From assembly GCF_014279835.1 (NCBI RefSeq), contig NZ_CP047942.1:868001-932000 (forward strand): a stretch of 64,000 bases of DNA, given 5' to 3'. Below, in pieces: positions 9,017 through 17,831 of this stretch. The position numbers and the translations under genes were made by a program. Each line of letters opens with the position of its first letter. Positions within the stretch are counted from its first letter, which is position 1. Under the pieces are notes generated by a model. The model made no database searches and was not told the origin of the DNA. It was given only the letters and a program-made list of their open reading frames with translations. This DNA comes from Synechococcus sp. MVIR-18-1 (GTDB lineage Bacteria; Cyanobacteriota; Cyanobacteriia; PCC-6307; Cyanobiaceae).

Positions 9017-10585
9017 TTAAACAGCCACTTGTTTCCAATCAGCAGGTTGAATCAAAGGGAATAGGGAATCTTCTGATTCCACATCGTTGAGCCAGGTTTC
9101 ACTCATGCTGTCTCGGCCATCGATGCAGGCCATCAGCGTCCAAAAGCGTTCTAAGTGGCGTTCGATGCGTTCTTTGGCCAGTCCAGTGGTGGTGCCTGCG
9201 CGCAGGATGAAACTCCAGTCTGACGACTGAGACAGCAGCAATTCGCGGCCAGCTTGATGGAGCATGCGCAGCCCTTGTTCACTGCCAACCCCGCGGCTGC
9301 AGCGTTCTTTCATCGCTCTGCCGGCGCGGCTCCATTCCGGAATGATCCAGGCGTTGCTGTCGTTGAGCCAATAATCGTGAAATCCCCCTTGTCCCCAGCT
9401 GGAGGGAGAGGGATCGCAGATTTGCAGATTGGGAGTTTTGCTGAGCACCCCGCGCAGGGTGGTGAACGTCACCTGTTGCTCCGGTCCTTGCCGGAACAGC
9501 TCAGCTAAAAACGATGGGCCTTCATACCACCAGTGGCCAAACAGTTCGGCATCAAATGGCGCCACCAATAAGGGAGCCGTTTCCATGCGCTCTTCAAGGG
9601 CCTCGAGTTGCAGACGCCGGCCCTCGAGGTAATGCTTGGCGTGGTCCTTGGTGCGTGCCTGAGCAAGCTCTGGTTCATAGGGCTGTTTGGCATCCAGCGG
9701 AGCGCGTTGGTCGCTAACGCGATGCAACTTGAGGCCCAGCGGTCGTTGGGTGGGCAGTCCAAAGGCTTCAATTTGCTCTTGAGGGAGATCCCAGCCCAGA
9801 TCACGGTGGAATTCCCGGTAGGCAGGATCGCCGGGGTAGCCATCACGCGCGGACCAGACCGGCAGGGTGGCATCGCTGTCGCGCCCGAAAAAGGCCACAC
9901 CATTGCGGCTGCTAATCGGGGCGTAGACCCCGTATCTGGGCCTTGGCTTGGCGTGGAGCAAACCATGGCCATCCAGTACCGCGTAGCGCAAACCTGCATC
10001 GCGCATCCATACATCAAGGCCCTCGTAGTAAGCGCATTCCGGTAGCCAGATCCCCAGTGGTTGCTGGCCGATCAGGCGATGATGTTCTCGAACTGCGGTG
10101 CGCAACTGGGCCCGAACAGCTTCCGGGTGTTCTCGCAGCAACGGCATGTAGCCGTGGGTGGCACCGCAGGTGAGCAGGTCGAGCACTCCTTGTTGTTGCA
10201 GGGCGCTAAAGCGTCCGATCAGATCACCGTTGCTGTTGTGCCAGCTGCACAGGTAGCGCTCAAAGCAACTCTGAAGGTGCAGTGCAGCGGCTTTGCGATC
10301 GCTGGGGGCCTGTTGCAGCAGCTGCAAGCGCGCTTGAACCCAGTTCGGGAAGCGTTCGTGGAGGGTGCTGTCTGCGAGCAGCGACAACAGGGTTGGTGAG
10401 ATCCCCATCGTGAGCCGTGCTTGCTGTTTTGGATCGCCTGCAGCCGCCTCCAACATCTCCACCAAGGGGAGATAGCACTCGATTAATGCTTGAAAAAACC
10501 AGTCTTCTTCCAGCGAATTCGCTTCGCTTGCCCGCACATAGGGAAGGTGCGCATGGAGAACAAGGGCTAATGCTCCTTGGGCCAA
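9017..10585 (-). CDS. GH57 family 1,4-alpha-glucan branching enzyme-like protein
   Basis: The 522-residue protein begins with ALALVLHAHLPYVR, the N-terminal GH57 motif. The nucleophile is Glu183 in GIWLPECAYY and the acid/base is Asp345 in APFDAELFGHWW, both conserved GH57 motifs. A C-terminal DUF1957-like domain holds WSFILRAGTT and many aromatic residues. GH57 enzymes of this length act on glycogen as branching enzymes; the exact activity is inferred. It is convergent with the autotransporter gene and divergent from leuA. Confidence 0.87.
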   Translation of the reverse strand: MAQGALALVLHAHLPYVRASEANSLEEDWFFQALIECYLPLVEMLEAAAGDPKQQARLTMGISPTLLSLLADSTLHERFPNWVQARLQLLQQAPSDRKAAALHLQSCFERYLCSWHNSNGDLIGRFSALQQQGVLDLLTCGATHGYMPLLREHPEAVRAQLRTAVREHHRLIGQQPLGIWLPECAYYEGLDVWMRDAGLRYAVLDGHGLLHAKPRPRYGVYAPISSRNGVAFFGRDSDATLPVWSARDGYPGDPAYREFHRDLGWDLPQEQIEAFGLPTQRPLGLKLHRVSDQRAPLDAKQPYEPELAQARTKDHAKHYLEGRRLQLEALEERMETAPLLVAPFDAELFGHWWYEGPSFLAELFRQGPEQQVTFTTLRGVLSKTPNLQICDPSPSSWGQGGFHDYWLNDSNAWIIPEWSRAGRAMKERCSRGVGSEQGLRMLHQAGRELLLSQSSDWSFILRAGTTTGLAKERIERHLERFWTLMACIDGRDSMSETWLNDVESEDSLFPLIQPADWKQVAV

Positions 10586-10716
10586 CGCTCACCTGCTTGA
10601 TCACTGATGTGAATGTACCGGTATTTCTCCCTAAAGCCGCCGGCTCGTAACGCCCGCCTCGATTAAGATGGCGTAACTCATAGTCATTCCGACTAAAACC
10701 CTTCGAGGCTTTAGCC

Positions 10717-12339
10717 ATGGCCAAGGATCCAGGCCGCGTATTGATCTTCGACACCACTCTTAGAGATGGTGAACAATCCCCCGGAGCCAGCCTCAACCTC
10801 GAGGAGAAGTTGGCGATTGCGCAGCAACTGGCCCGTCTTGGCGTGGATGTGATCGAGGCTGGCTTCCCCTTCGCGAGCCATGGTGATTTTGCTGCTGTGC
10901 AGCGCATTGCCCAGCAGGTTGGTGGTGAGAACGGCCCGATCATCTGTGGTTTGGCCCGCGCCTCCCGCGGCGACATCAAGGCCTGCGCTGATGCTGTGGC
11001 CCCGGCCCCCAACCGCCGCATCCATACCTTTATTGCCACCAGCGACATCCATCTCGAGCACAAATTGCGCAAGAGCCGCAAAGACGTGCTGGGCATCGTT
11101 CCCGAGATGGTGGCCTACGCCCGCTCCTTCGTGGACGATGTTGAATTTTCCTGTGAGGACGCCGGACGCAGCGATCCTGAGTTTTTGTACGAAGTGATCG
11201 AAGCGGCGATTGCTGCTGGTGCCACCACCGTCAATATTCCAGACACGGTGGGCTACACCACACCGTCTGAATTTGGGAGTCTGATTGCGGGCATTAATCA
11301 GCATGTGCCGAACATCGATGACGCGGTGATTTCCGTGCATGGCCACAACGATCTCGGGCTGGCCGTCGCCAATTTCCTTGAGGCCGTGAAATCGGGGGCC
11401 CGTCAGCTGGAATGCACGGTGAATGGCATCGGTGAACGCGCTGGTAATGCCGCTCTCGAAGAGCTGGTGATGGCCATGCATGTGCGCCGGCGCTATTTCA
11501 ATCCCTTCTTTGGACGAGACGAGAATTCACCAACGCCCCTCACGGGAATTCGAACGGAAGAAATCACAAAGACCTCGCGTTTGGTTTCCAATCTCACTGG
11601 CATGGTGGTGCAGCCCAACAAGGCGATTGTGGGTGCCAATGCTTTTGCCCATGAATCGGGCATCCATCAAGACGGTGTGCTCAAAAACCGGCTCACCTAC
11701 GAAATCGTTGATGCCCGAACCGTGGGGCTCTCTGACAACCGGATTTCCTTGGGCAAGCTCAGCGGCCGCAGCGCTGTTCGGGCTCGCCTCGAAGAGCTCG
11801 GCTACGACCTCAGCCGTGAAGACCTTGATGATGCCTTTGCCCGCTTCAAGGATCTTGCCGATCGCAAACGGGAGATCACAGACCGCGATCTGGAGTCGAT
11901 CGTCAGCGTTCAGGTGCAACAGCCCGATGCCAAATATCAGCTCAAGTTGGTGCAGGTGAGCTGCGGAAATAGTCTTCAGCCCACAGCCACGGTGACCCTC
12001 GCCGATGAAAATGGCCAGGAACAAACCGCAGCGTCTGTGGGCACCGGACCGGTGGATGCGGTGTGCCGTTCTCTGAATCAACTGGCAGGGGAGCCCAATG
12101 AATTGGTGGAGTTTTCTGTGAAGTCGGTCACCGAAGGGATTGATGCCATGGGTGATGTCACCATTCGTCTGCGCCGCGACGGCCAGCTCTATTCCGGTCA
12201 TTCCGCTCATACCGATGTGGTGGTGGCCGCCGCCGAGGCCTTTGTGAATGCTCTCAATCGTCTTGTGACAGGAACAGCCGGACCAACCATCCATCCCCAA
12301 CGGGATATGGCTGAGCTGGATTCCAGCCCGGTCCATTAA
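10717..12339 (+). CDS. leuA: 2-isopropylmalate synthase
   Basis: LeuA condenses 2-oxoisovalerate with acetyl-CoA in the first committed step of leucine synthesis. The 540-residue protein carries [13 protein letters not shown] (11-23), which holds catalytic Arg16 and a metal-binding Asp17. [15 protein letters not shown] supplies the HxH metal ligands, and NGIGERAGN closes the barrel site. The linker motif [13 protein letters not shown] follows, and the C-terminal third is the leucine-sensing dimer domain. Length is normal. A permease gene follows after 10 bp, probably as read-through. Confidence 0.97.
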   Translation: MAKDPGRVLIFDTTLRDGEQSPGASLNLEEKLAIAQQLARLGVDVIEAGFPFASHGDFAAVQRIAQQVGGENGPIICGLARASRGDIKACADAVAPAPNRRIHTFIATSDIHLEHKLRKSRKDVLGIVPEMVAYARSFVDDVEFSCEDAGRSDPEFLYEVIEAAIAAGATTVNIPDTVGYTTPSEFGSLIAGINQHVPNIDDAVISVHGHNDLGLAVANFLEAVKSGARQLECTVNGIGERAGNAALEELVMAMHVRRRYFNPFFGRDENSPTPLTGIRTEEITKTSRLVSNLTGMVVQPNKAIVGANAFAHESGIHQDGVLKNRLTYEIVDARTVGLSDNRISLGKLSGRSAVRARLEELGYDLSREDLDDAFARFKDLADRKREITDRDLESIVSVQVQQPDAKYQLKLVQVSCGNSLQPTATVTLADENGQEQTAASVGTGPVDAVCRSLNQLAGEPNELVEFSVKSVTEGIDAMGDVTIRLRRDGQLYSGHSAHTDVVVAAAEAFVNALNRLVTGTAGPTIHPQRDMAELDSSPVH

Positions 12340-12349
12340 TTAGGGCTCG

Positions 12350-13201
12350 ATGGCGCTCAAATCCATGTCGCTTAAGTCCACCCTGCGTCCGGCTCCCCTG
12401 CTGCAGTTGCTGCTGCTGATCCTGCTGGCACTTGCCGTGCTGGTTCCTCTGCTGTGGCTGGTGAGCACGTCTTTAAAAGGTCCCGCTGAAGACATCTTCA
12501 CGAGCCCTCCTTCGCTGTTTCCGAGCCAGCCCAGCCTCGATGCCTATGGGCGGCTGTTTCGTGATAACCCGCTTTGGACTTACATCTTCAACAGCTCCAT
12601 CGTCAGTTTTCTTGCGGTGGTGGCCAATCTTTTGTTCTGCTCCCTTGCGGCTTACCCCCTGGCGCGGATGCGCTTTTTTGGACGGGGCCTTGTGTTGGCC
12701 CTTGTGGTGGCAACGATTCTCATCCCTTTCCAGGTGGTGATGATTCCGCTGTATCTGCTGATGGTTCAGCTTGGCCTGCGCAACACCTTGATGGCGCTGG
12801 TGATTCCTCAGGCGGCAACCGCCTTTGGCTTGTATCTCTTGCGGCAAAGCTTCCTCGGTGTGCCCGTTGAACTGGAAGAGGCCGCTCGCATCGATGGTTG
12901 CAGCAAGCTCGGTGAGTGGTGGAACGTGATGATTCCTGCGGCTAAGGCTGATTTGATCACCCTGGCGATGTTCGTATTCATCGGCACCTGGAGTGACTTC
13001 CTCTGGCCCTTGGTGATCCTTGATGATCCAGGCCTGTTCACCCTGCCGCTCGGACTGCAGCAACTGGCCAGCAGCTTTTCCCTCGATTGGCGGATTGTGG
13101 CAGCCGGTTCAGTGGTGTCGATCCTGCCGGTGCTGGTGATGTTTGTGCTGCTCCAGCGTTTCATCCTTCCCAATGCCAGTGGGGATGCCGTTAAGGGATA
13201 G
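12350..13201 (+). CDS. Carbohydrate ABC transporter permease (MalG-like)
   Basis: The 283-residue integral membrane protein has about six hydrophobic helices and the EAA loop for docking the ATPase: LEEAARIDGCSKLGEWWNVMIPAAK (in two parts, about residues 176-200). This is the MalG/GgtD type of sugar permease subunit. No partner permease, binding protein or ATPase gene lies nearby, so the rest of the transporter must be encoded elsewhere. A compatible-solute (glucosylglycerol, sucrose or trehalose) role is possible but cannot be shown here. The 3' end overlaps the convergent gene by 11 bases. Confidence 0.88.
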   Translation: MALKSMSLKSTLRPAPLLQLLLLILLALAVLVPLLWLVSTSLKGPAEDIFTSPPSLFPSQPSLDAYGRLFRDNPLWTYIFNSSIVSFLAVVANLLFCSLAAYPLARMRFFGRGLVLALVVATILIPFQVVMIPLYLLMVQLGLRNTLMALVIPQAATAFGLYLLRQSFLGVPVELEEAARIDGCSKLGEWWNVMIPAAKADLITLAMFVFIGTWSDFLWPLVILDDPGLFTLPLGLQQLASSFSLDWRIVAAGSVVSILPVLVMFVLLQRFILPNASGDAVKG

Positions 13202-13562
13202 GGATGAAGTCCAGGCTCGTGTTTGGTTTGAACGCAGGCTTCATCTCTCGTTCTACGGGCTTGGGCGTTGATTCAAGTCTCTGGCGTCGTTGACGTTCCT
13301 GCGTGAGCCAGTCCTGCTGGGATCGCCTTGATTCGCCAATCTGCTTCTCTAGATCCTGTTGACGGCGTTGCAGGAACTCCAGCTGTTCCTCCATCAAATT
13401 GGTGGTGTTCACCTCGGTTTGTTGTTGTTCGAGCTCATGGAGTTGAAGTCGCAGCGCACGGATCGCATCGGTGTGATGACGGAATCCTTGCCAGAGCCCT
13501 AGGAACAACAGGGTGAGCAGGGGTAGGGCCATCGCTTCGATGACACGCCATCGAGAAACCAT
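13191..13562 (-). CDS. Membrane-anchored coiled-coil protein, unknown function
   Basis: The 123-residue protein has one N-terminal hydrophobic helix (about 8-24, ALPLLTLLFLGLW). A long charged Gln/Glu/Arg coiled coil follows (about 30-100) and then a Pro-rich tail. The architecture resembles FtsB/FtsL-like or other single-pass scaffold proteins, but no family is recognised. Confidence 0.65.
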   Translation of the reverse strand: MVSRWRVIEAMALPLLTLLFLGLWQGFRHHTDAIRALRLQLHELEQQQTEVNTTNLMEEQLEFLQRRQQDLEKQIGESRRSQQDWLTQERQRRQRLESTPKPVEREMKPAFKPNTSLDFIPIP

Positions 13563-13704
13563 GGTCGGCGAAAAGGCTTGTTTCTTGTTTGCCCATGATT
13601 GCCGACGTCAGGTCTGCCCTGCTTTGAACGGTGTCAGGTTGTTGCGCGCTAAACGCTGAACGGGTGGGGTGCTGGTGTAGATCAATTTCAATTGACCCTG
13701 GGCC

Positions 13705-13950
13705 ATGTCGCTGCAAGATCTCGATCAATTGCTTGGCTTGCGTCATGACGATCCGGCTTTGGCAGAGCAACTTGCCCAGCCATTGCCCTTGGAGGAGTTG
13801 ATCGCCCTGGCTCAATCACGAGGTCTCACGATCACGGAAGACGACGTGTTTCAGGCTCAACAGCGTGAGCAGACCAAGGCCAGCGCCGCTGATCTCCAGC
13901 AACAAATGGCCCCCGAGTCCAGACGGCTCAGGCACTTCATTCCAGGTTGA
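13705..13950 (+). CDS. Nif11-domain-like small protein
   Basis: The 81-residue protein begins MSLQDLDQLLGLRHDDPALAEQL, followed by a helix ending ALAQSRGLTITEDD. This is the layout of Nif11/N11P-type domains that often serve as leaders of ribosomally made peptides. It lacks a double-Gly cleavage site and a Cys/Ser/Thr-rich core, so it is more likely a stand-alone Nif11 protein than a peptide precursor. Confidence 0.6.
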   Translation: MSLQDLDQLLGLRHDDPALAEQLAQPLPLEELIALAQSRGLTITEDDVFQAQQREQTKASAADLQQQMAPESRRLRHFIPG

Positions 13951-14036
13951 TCTTGGCGCTAATCGTTTGGGATCTCTGACGATCTAAGACCGTGCTGTTC
14001 AATCTCGTTAAAAAGAGTCTGATCTCTTGATGCGTC

Positions 14037-14318
14037 ATGGCTTCTTTCACGATCAACATCGAAGGTGGATCCAGCTTCAGCTGCGCCGATGATCAATACA
14101 TTCTTGATGCGGCTGAAGAGCAAGGCATTGATCTCGCCTACTCCTGCCGGGCTGGCGCGTGCAGCACATGCGCTGGAAAAATCCTCAACGGAAGCGTTGA
14201 TCAGGCTGACCAGAGCTTCCTGGATGACGACCAGATGTCGAAGGGCTTTGCCTTGCTTTGTGTGAGCTATCCGCAGAGTGATTGCACGATCAAGTCCAAC
14301 GTGGAAGACGAGCTTTAA
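14037..14318 (+). CDS. petF: Plant-type [2Fe-2S] ferredoxin
   Basis: This soluble electron carrier takes electrons from photosystem I to FNR and other reductases. The 93-residue protein has the four cluster cysteines at Cys37, Cys42, Cys45 ([13 protein letters not shown]) and Cys75 (LLCVSYP). The acidic C-terminus (VEDEL) is typical. Its partner petH is in the same window at 33.7 kb. Convergent with a small gene that overlaps its stop by four bases. Which of the several picocyanobacterial ferredoxins it is cannot be fixed. Confidence 0.93.
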   Translation: MASFTINIEGGSSFSCADDQYILDAAEEQGIDLAYSCRAGACSTCAGKILNGSVDQADQSFLDDDQMSKGFALLCVSYPQSDCTIKSNVEDEL

Positions 14319-14521
14319 GCGAGCTTGATCACGTCTGGGGTCTCGCCATGGGTCTGGCCAATTAACAAGGCATGGCTCACAGCTCCCTCATGGCTGTGAA
14401 AACTCCATGCCGCTTCAACGCTGGAGACCCCTTCAATCGACTGGGTTTGATGATTCAAGCTCAAGTAGCTACCCGTGCAGTTTTGACGCAGCACATAGCG
14501 TTCAGCAACGGGGGCTCTCAT
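14315..14521 (-). CDS. Small conserved-type protein, unknown
   Basis: A 68-residue protein from an ATG at 14521 ([14 protein letters not shown]), composed of beta-like segments ([16 protein letters not shown]). A longer reading to 14734 is Arg/Ser-rich and overlaps the gene upstream, so the shorter form is preferred. No family recognised. Confidence 0.5.
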   Translation of the reverse strand: MRAPVAERYVLRQNCTGSYLSLNHQTQSIEGVSSVEAAWSFHSHEGAVSHALLIGQTHGETPDVIKLA

Positions 14522-14636
14522 GGCGTTCTCATCAAGGCTTAATTCAGGGTTAGCGGTGGTCGAAGCGCGATCTTTCGGCCTACAGAATTTCCTTTGTTTT
14601 GAACCCTTGACACTGTTACTGAGCGCCCTAGATCCG

Positions 14637-15092
14637 CTATTCGCGGATTGTTGAATCGTTTTCGGTTGTGAACGCAGATCGGCGGGTCCAGACCAATCCA
14701 TCAGGGGCTGGTGCTTGTTGCTGATGCCCCCCATTTCGGAACCAGGGATCGTTTAACGCCTCGAAGCAGCTGGGATCGAGCCCCCAGGTGTTGTGGAGGT
14801 AGTCGGAGCACATCTGCTCTGATGCAGCTTCGTTTTGTTGCCAGTGCACCAAAGAAAGACGCGTGGGCCGAATCGTTACGACCGCAATCTTTCCAAGCGG
14901 TGCCTTCTCCGGGTCTGGTTCGACCGATTCTTCGACCCGTTCTTCCGCTACAAACAACCGCAACGCACTGCTGCAATCGCGCCCATCTAAGGGGTATTTG
15001 TCGAGGTAGAGGCGTCGTGCTCGCTTGAACAGTGCTGAGGGCGCGCGCACCATCAGCTGCTCAAGGGCGTCTTGGAGTTGTGGGTGGCTCAT
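14637..15092 (-). CDS. Conserved-type hypothetical protein
   Basis: The 151-residue soluble protein is not recognised. It opens with a basic helical segment (LMVRAPSALFKRARRLYLDKY) and has an acidic middle. A region follows with IAVVTIRPTRLSLVHWQQN. It is divergent from the gene starting near 15177. Confidence 0.6.
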   Translation of the reverse strand: MSHPQLQDALEQLMVRAPSALFKRARRLYLDKYPLDGRDCSSALRLFVAEERVEESVEPDPEKAPLGKIAVVTIRPTRLSLVHWQQNEAASEQMCSDYLHNTWGLDPSCFEALNDPWFRNGGHQQQAPAPDGLVWTRRSAFTTENDSTIRE

Positions 15093-15176
15093 CGTGAGCT
15101 GATCGTGACGTTTCGGCTGTCTTCTAGCTTCCCCCCTGGCGTTGTGGCACAGAGGTGGAAGACTAGGGACAGCTGC

Positions 15177-15446
15177 GTGATTGGAACATTGCCGAAACTT
15201 GTTCGTTCTTTATACCGATTGATCGCATTAGACGGCAGTCCCCATCCGGTGCTGGATGCTCCCTATGAATCGATGGATGCCGCTGAAGCAGCCGCCCAAA
15301 GCTGGTGTTCTGGTCAGGGGCGTGATCTCTCTCTTCAGCAGCGTGGAATTGGTTTAGAGGTGCAAACAAGTTGCGGTGCTTGGAGAACGATTCGCTACCC
15401 GCAGGCTTGTCTGCGCGATGGCGGAGAGCACTCCCCCGTTCATTGA
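15177..15446 (+). CDS. Small hypothetical protein
   Basis: About 89 residues from a GTG at 15177; a TTG at 15189 is the alternative start and would give PKLVRSLYRLIAL as the N-terminus. The frame stays open upstream to 15072, but that part reads as non-coding and overlaps the divergent gene. The mixed alpha/beta sequence is not recognised. It lies 10 bp before the thiamine-binding-type gene and is probably in the same transcript. Confidence 0.55.
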   Translation: MIGTLPKLVRSLYRLIALDGSPHPVLDAPYESMDAAEAAAQSWCSGQGRDLSLQQRGIGLEVQTSCGAWRTIRYPQACLRDGGEHSPVH

Positions 15447-15456
15447 GATTTAACCG

Positions 15457-15759
15457 ATGAACGTGAGCGTGGATCTTTGTGTTGTGCCGGTGGGCCTTGA
15501 AGGTTCGTTGGCGCCGTGGGTGGCCATCTGTCATGAGCTGATTCAAGACTCGGGACTTGAGTACGAGCTCGGGCCCAATGGAACAGCGATTGAGGGCGAT
15601 TGGGATGCTGTGTTTGCTTGCGTGAAGCGCTGTCATGAGCGCCTGCACGGGGAGGGGGTGCCAAGGATTCACACCACGCTTCGCGTGAATACGCGCGTAG
15701 ACCGAGAACAGTCGTTCCGCGACAAAGTTCCCAGCGTTGAGCGTTTGATCCAGCACTGA
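15457..15759 (+). CDS. MTH1187/YkoF-type thiamine-binding protein
   Basis: The 100-residue protein matches the MTH1187 (DUF77) family closely: MNVSVDLCVVPVG start, GTAIEGDWDAVF in the middle, CHERLHGEGVPRI, and a C-terminal TRVDREQSFRDKVPSVE. Family members form tetramers with a ferredoxin-like fold and bind thiamine or its pyrimidine precursor; this activity is inferred. No thiamine transporter genes lie adjacent. Confidence 0.85.
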   Translation: MNVSVDLCVVPVGLEGSLAPWVAICHELIQDSGLEYELGPNGTAIEGDWDAVFACVKRCHERLHGEGVPRIHTTLRVNTRVDREQSFRDKVPSVERLIQH

Positions 15760-15866
15760 GTATTCCTCAGGCTTTGGGTCTGGCGCAAATCTGTAGATCC
15801 AAAATTGCGCGTTCTCATTTGTCTCTCCTGTGTCTTGAATGAGATCAAGCGTCGGTTAGGCCGTTG

Positions 15867-16421
15867 ATGTGGCAATACGTTCTTCGTTCCAAACGGTTCG
15901 CCCTCGTGGTGCTGGGAGCCCCCTTGATCGGGGCAATCTCGATTGGAACTTCAGTGAGTGCCCAGTCATGGGCTGACATCGGGAACTATTCCTCTCTTTT
16001 GCGTCGTGCCGGCACCCAAACCTTGGTGGCAAAAGACTGCCCCTCTGGACTCTTTGGTGCTTTTCATGCCGGACGGAATGCCTTGCTGTTGTGCTCCAAC
16101 AACCTTCGAGATGATCCGGCTCAAGTGTGGACTGTGCTGGCCCATGAATCAGCGCACGTGATGCAGCATTGTCAACAAGGGCCTCTCTTGCCTGATCATC
16201 AGATTGGCAACGCCCTTGCCCAAATTGAGAAGCAGTCGTTGAGCGCGTTTCAGGAATTGCGGCTGTACCACCAGTCCCAGCGCCGCGATGAAATTGAGGC
16301 CAGGCTGGTTCAAGGATTGCCGATGGCTGAGGTGGAGGCGTTGTTTCGAGGTTTTTGTGGCGATCGGCTAAATCGGCATGCTCCAAAGAGCATTCCTGCT
16401 GTGGGGTTAGGCGATGGATGA
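15867..16421 (+). CDS. Secreted or membrane-tethered HExxH putative metallopeptidase
   Basis: The 184-residue protein has a signal peptide (about 1-33, hydrophobic core FALVVLGAPLIGAISIG, cleavage near VSA). The zinc-ligand motif HESAH is at His93-Glu94-His97 within VLAHESAHVMQHC, and Cys pairs may form disulfides. A plausible third ligand, a Glu in RRDEIEAR, comes about 50 residues later. That pattern is gluzincin-like, but no known peptidase family is recognised. A TTG immediately upstream of the ATG is an alternative start. The next gene overlaps its stop by eight bases, so they are co-translated. Confidence 0.65.
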   Translation: MWQYVLRSKRFALVVLGAPLIGAISIGTSVSAQSWADIGNYSSLLRRAGTQTLVAKDCPSGLFGAFHAGRNALLLCSNNLRDDPAQVWTVLAHESAHVMQHCQQGPLLPDHQIGNALAQIEKQSLSAFQELRLYHQSQRRDEIEARLVQGLPMAEVEALFRGFCGDRLNRHAPKSIPAVGLGDG

Positions 16422-16710
16422 GGACGCTCCGATCACGCCGATTACCGGTCCCAACATCGATGCAGAGGGCCGTCTCACCTACATGGGGGAGGACGGACGT
16501 CGTTATGTGGTGATGGATGGCGACGAACGGGATGAAACGTCCTCAGCAGCCGTCATGGAGGCACTGCGTAGTGCTGGAACCTTGTTTGAGGAAATTGAAA
16601 CGCTTTGCCAGGGCTGGGTGGATGAGGTGAGTGACGCTGCCTTAACCCGGTCAGAAGCGGTTGCCTTACTGCTGGCGACCCTTGAGACCTTGCTGGATGA
16701 CGAGAGCTGA
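16414..16710 (+). CDS. Small acidic protein coupled to the HExxH gene
   Basis: The 98-residue acidic protein has a beta-rich N-half (GRLTYMGEDGRRYVVMDG) and a helical C-half (LFEEIETLCQGWVDE, AVALLLATLETLLDD). It overlaps the preceding gene by eight bases. Function unknown. Confidence 0.7.
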   Translation: MDEDAPITPITGPNIDAEGRLTYMGEDGRRYVVMDGDERDETSSAAVMEALRSAGTLFEEIETLCQGWVDEVSDAALTRSEAVALLLATLETLLDDES

Positions 16711-16751
16711 CACTCCGGTGTTTACGGTGGCCATTCCTGGTTTGATCGTCG

Positions 16752-17159
16752 ATGGGTCCCAAGTTGCCCGGCTACTGGTTGATGACCTGGCTTGGACTCA
16801 CCGGGAATTTCCTGGCTTTGCCGGTGATTGGTCTTGTTGCTTTCCAGGCATCCAGCCTTCAGGCCGCAACCATCAGCGTGGCGTTTGCGCTCGCCTGGCC
16901 GGCGGCGATCGTGGGGATCGTTGCCTCTGCTGGCTTGCTCGGTGAGCGGCACTGGGGGGTGATTTTGGCCATCGTCTCGCTGTCGATGGCTTTGGCTGGA
17001 TCTCTGCCCTATGGCATTGTGCGCCTCTCCTTGCTTGCGTTTGGGGGAGGGGAGCAAGCGATTGCGTTGGGTGTGGCCTCGATTGTGTTGGGCGTTCTCA
17101 ACGTGCTGGCCCTGCTGTATTGGTGCCGTCCCGGCCATCGCCGTGGTGGTCGCCTCTGA
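16752..17159 (+). CDS. Four-helix membrane protein, unknown
   Basis: The 135-residue protein has about four hydrophobic segments (residues 8-32, 36-60, 70-90 and 105-125) and a basic C-terminus RPGHRRGGRL. It lies between the small acidic gene and the pseudouridine synthase with short gaps. Function not recognised. Confidence 0.7.
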   Translation: MGPKLPGYWLMTWLGLTGNFLALPVIGLVAFQASSLQAATISVAFALAWPAAIVGIVASAGLLGERHWGVILAIVSLSMALAGSLPYGIVRLSLLAFGGGEQAIALGVASIVLGVLNVLALLYWCRPGHRRGGRL

Positions 17160-17162
17160 GCG

Positions 17163-17825
17163 ATGGCCGAGGTATCGGAATCGCTTGAAGGTTCATCCCT
17201 CGCGGGACTCTTCATTCATTGCTGGCATCCACATTTTGTGGTTGTGGAGAAGCCGTCCGGGTTGCTCAGTCAGCCCGGTCTTGGCGATGCCCAGAGCGAT
17301 TCCTTGATCACCCGGGTGCAAGCTGTTCGGCCGGAACTTCGGCTCGTGCATCGTCTCGATCGCGACACCTCCGGTTTGCTGTTGTTGGCCCGGGATCAAG
17401 CGAGCTTGAAGGCGCTCGGAGGCTTGTTTGCTGATCGCAAAGTGCACAAGTTGTATGCGGCCGAAGTGCATGGCCATCCCGAAGCCCTGTCCGGGTCGGT
17501 GCGCTTGCCATTAGCGCGTTTGTCTACCCACCCACCTCGTTATGGGCCTCACCGGGATGGTCGCTCTTGTTTGACCTTGTGGCGTTGTGCACAGCTGGGA
17601 ACCGATCGCTCACGCCTTTGGCTCTCTCCTCGAACAGGCCGCTCCCATCAATTGCGGGCGCATTTGGCAGCGATTGGTTTACCAGTGATCGGCGATCCGA
17701 TCTATGCCGCACCTGAGCAGGGCTCCTCTCTTGAACGTCTTCACCTGCATGCGCTTGGTTTGAGCTTTGCTGATCCCTTCAGCGGGCAGCGCATTCGGGT
17801 GCGCTCTCCCCTGCCTTGGGCCTAG
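17163..17825 (+). CDS. RluA-family pseudouridine synthase
   Basis: The enzyme isomerises specific uridines in rRNA or tRNA. The 220-residue protein has the catalytic motif HRLDRDTSGLLLL with nucleophile Asp66. The preceding substrate loop VVVEKPSGLLSQPG and the later RTGRSHQLRAHLA are also RluA signatures. It is shorter than RluC/RluD and has no S4 domain, like the small RluA class. The target site is unknown. Confidence 0.92.
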   Translation: MAEVSESLEGSSLAGLFIHCWHPHFVVVEKPSGLLSQPGLGDAQSDSLITRVQAVRPELRLVHRLDRDTSGLLLLARDQASLKALGGLFADRKVHKLYAAEVHGHPEALSGSVRLPLARLSTHPPRYGPHRDGRSCLTLWRCAQLGTDRSRLWLSPRTGRSHQLRAHLAAIGLPVIGDPIYAAPEQGSSLERLHLHALGLSFADPFSGQRIRVRSPLPWA

Positions 17826-17831
17826 GGATAT

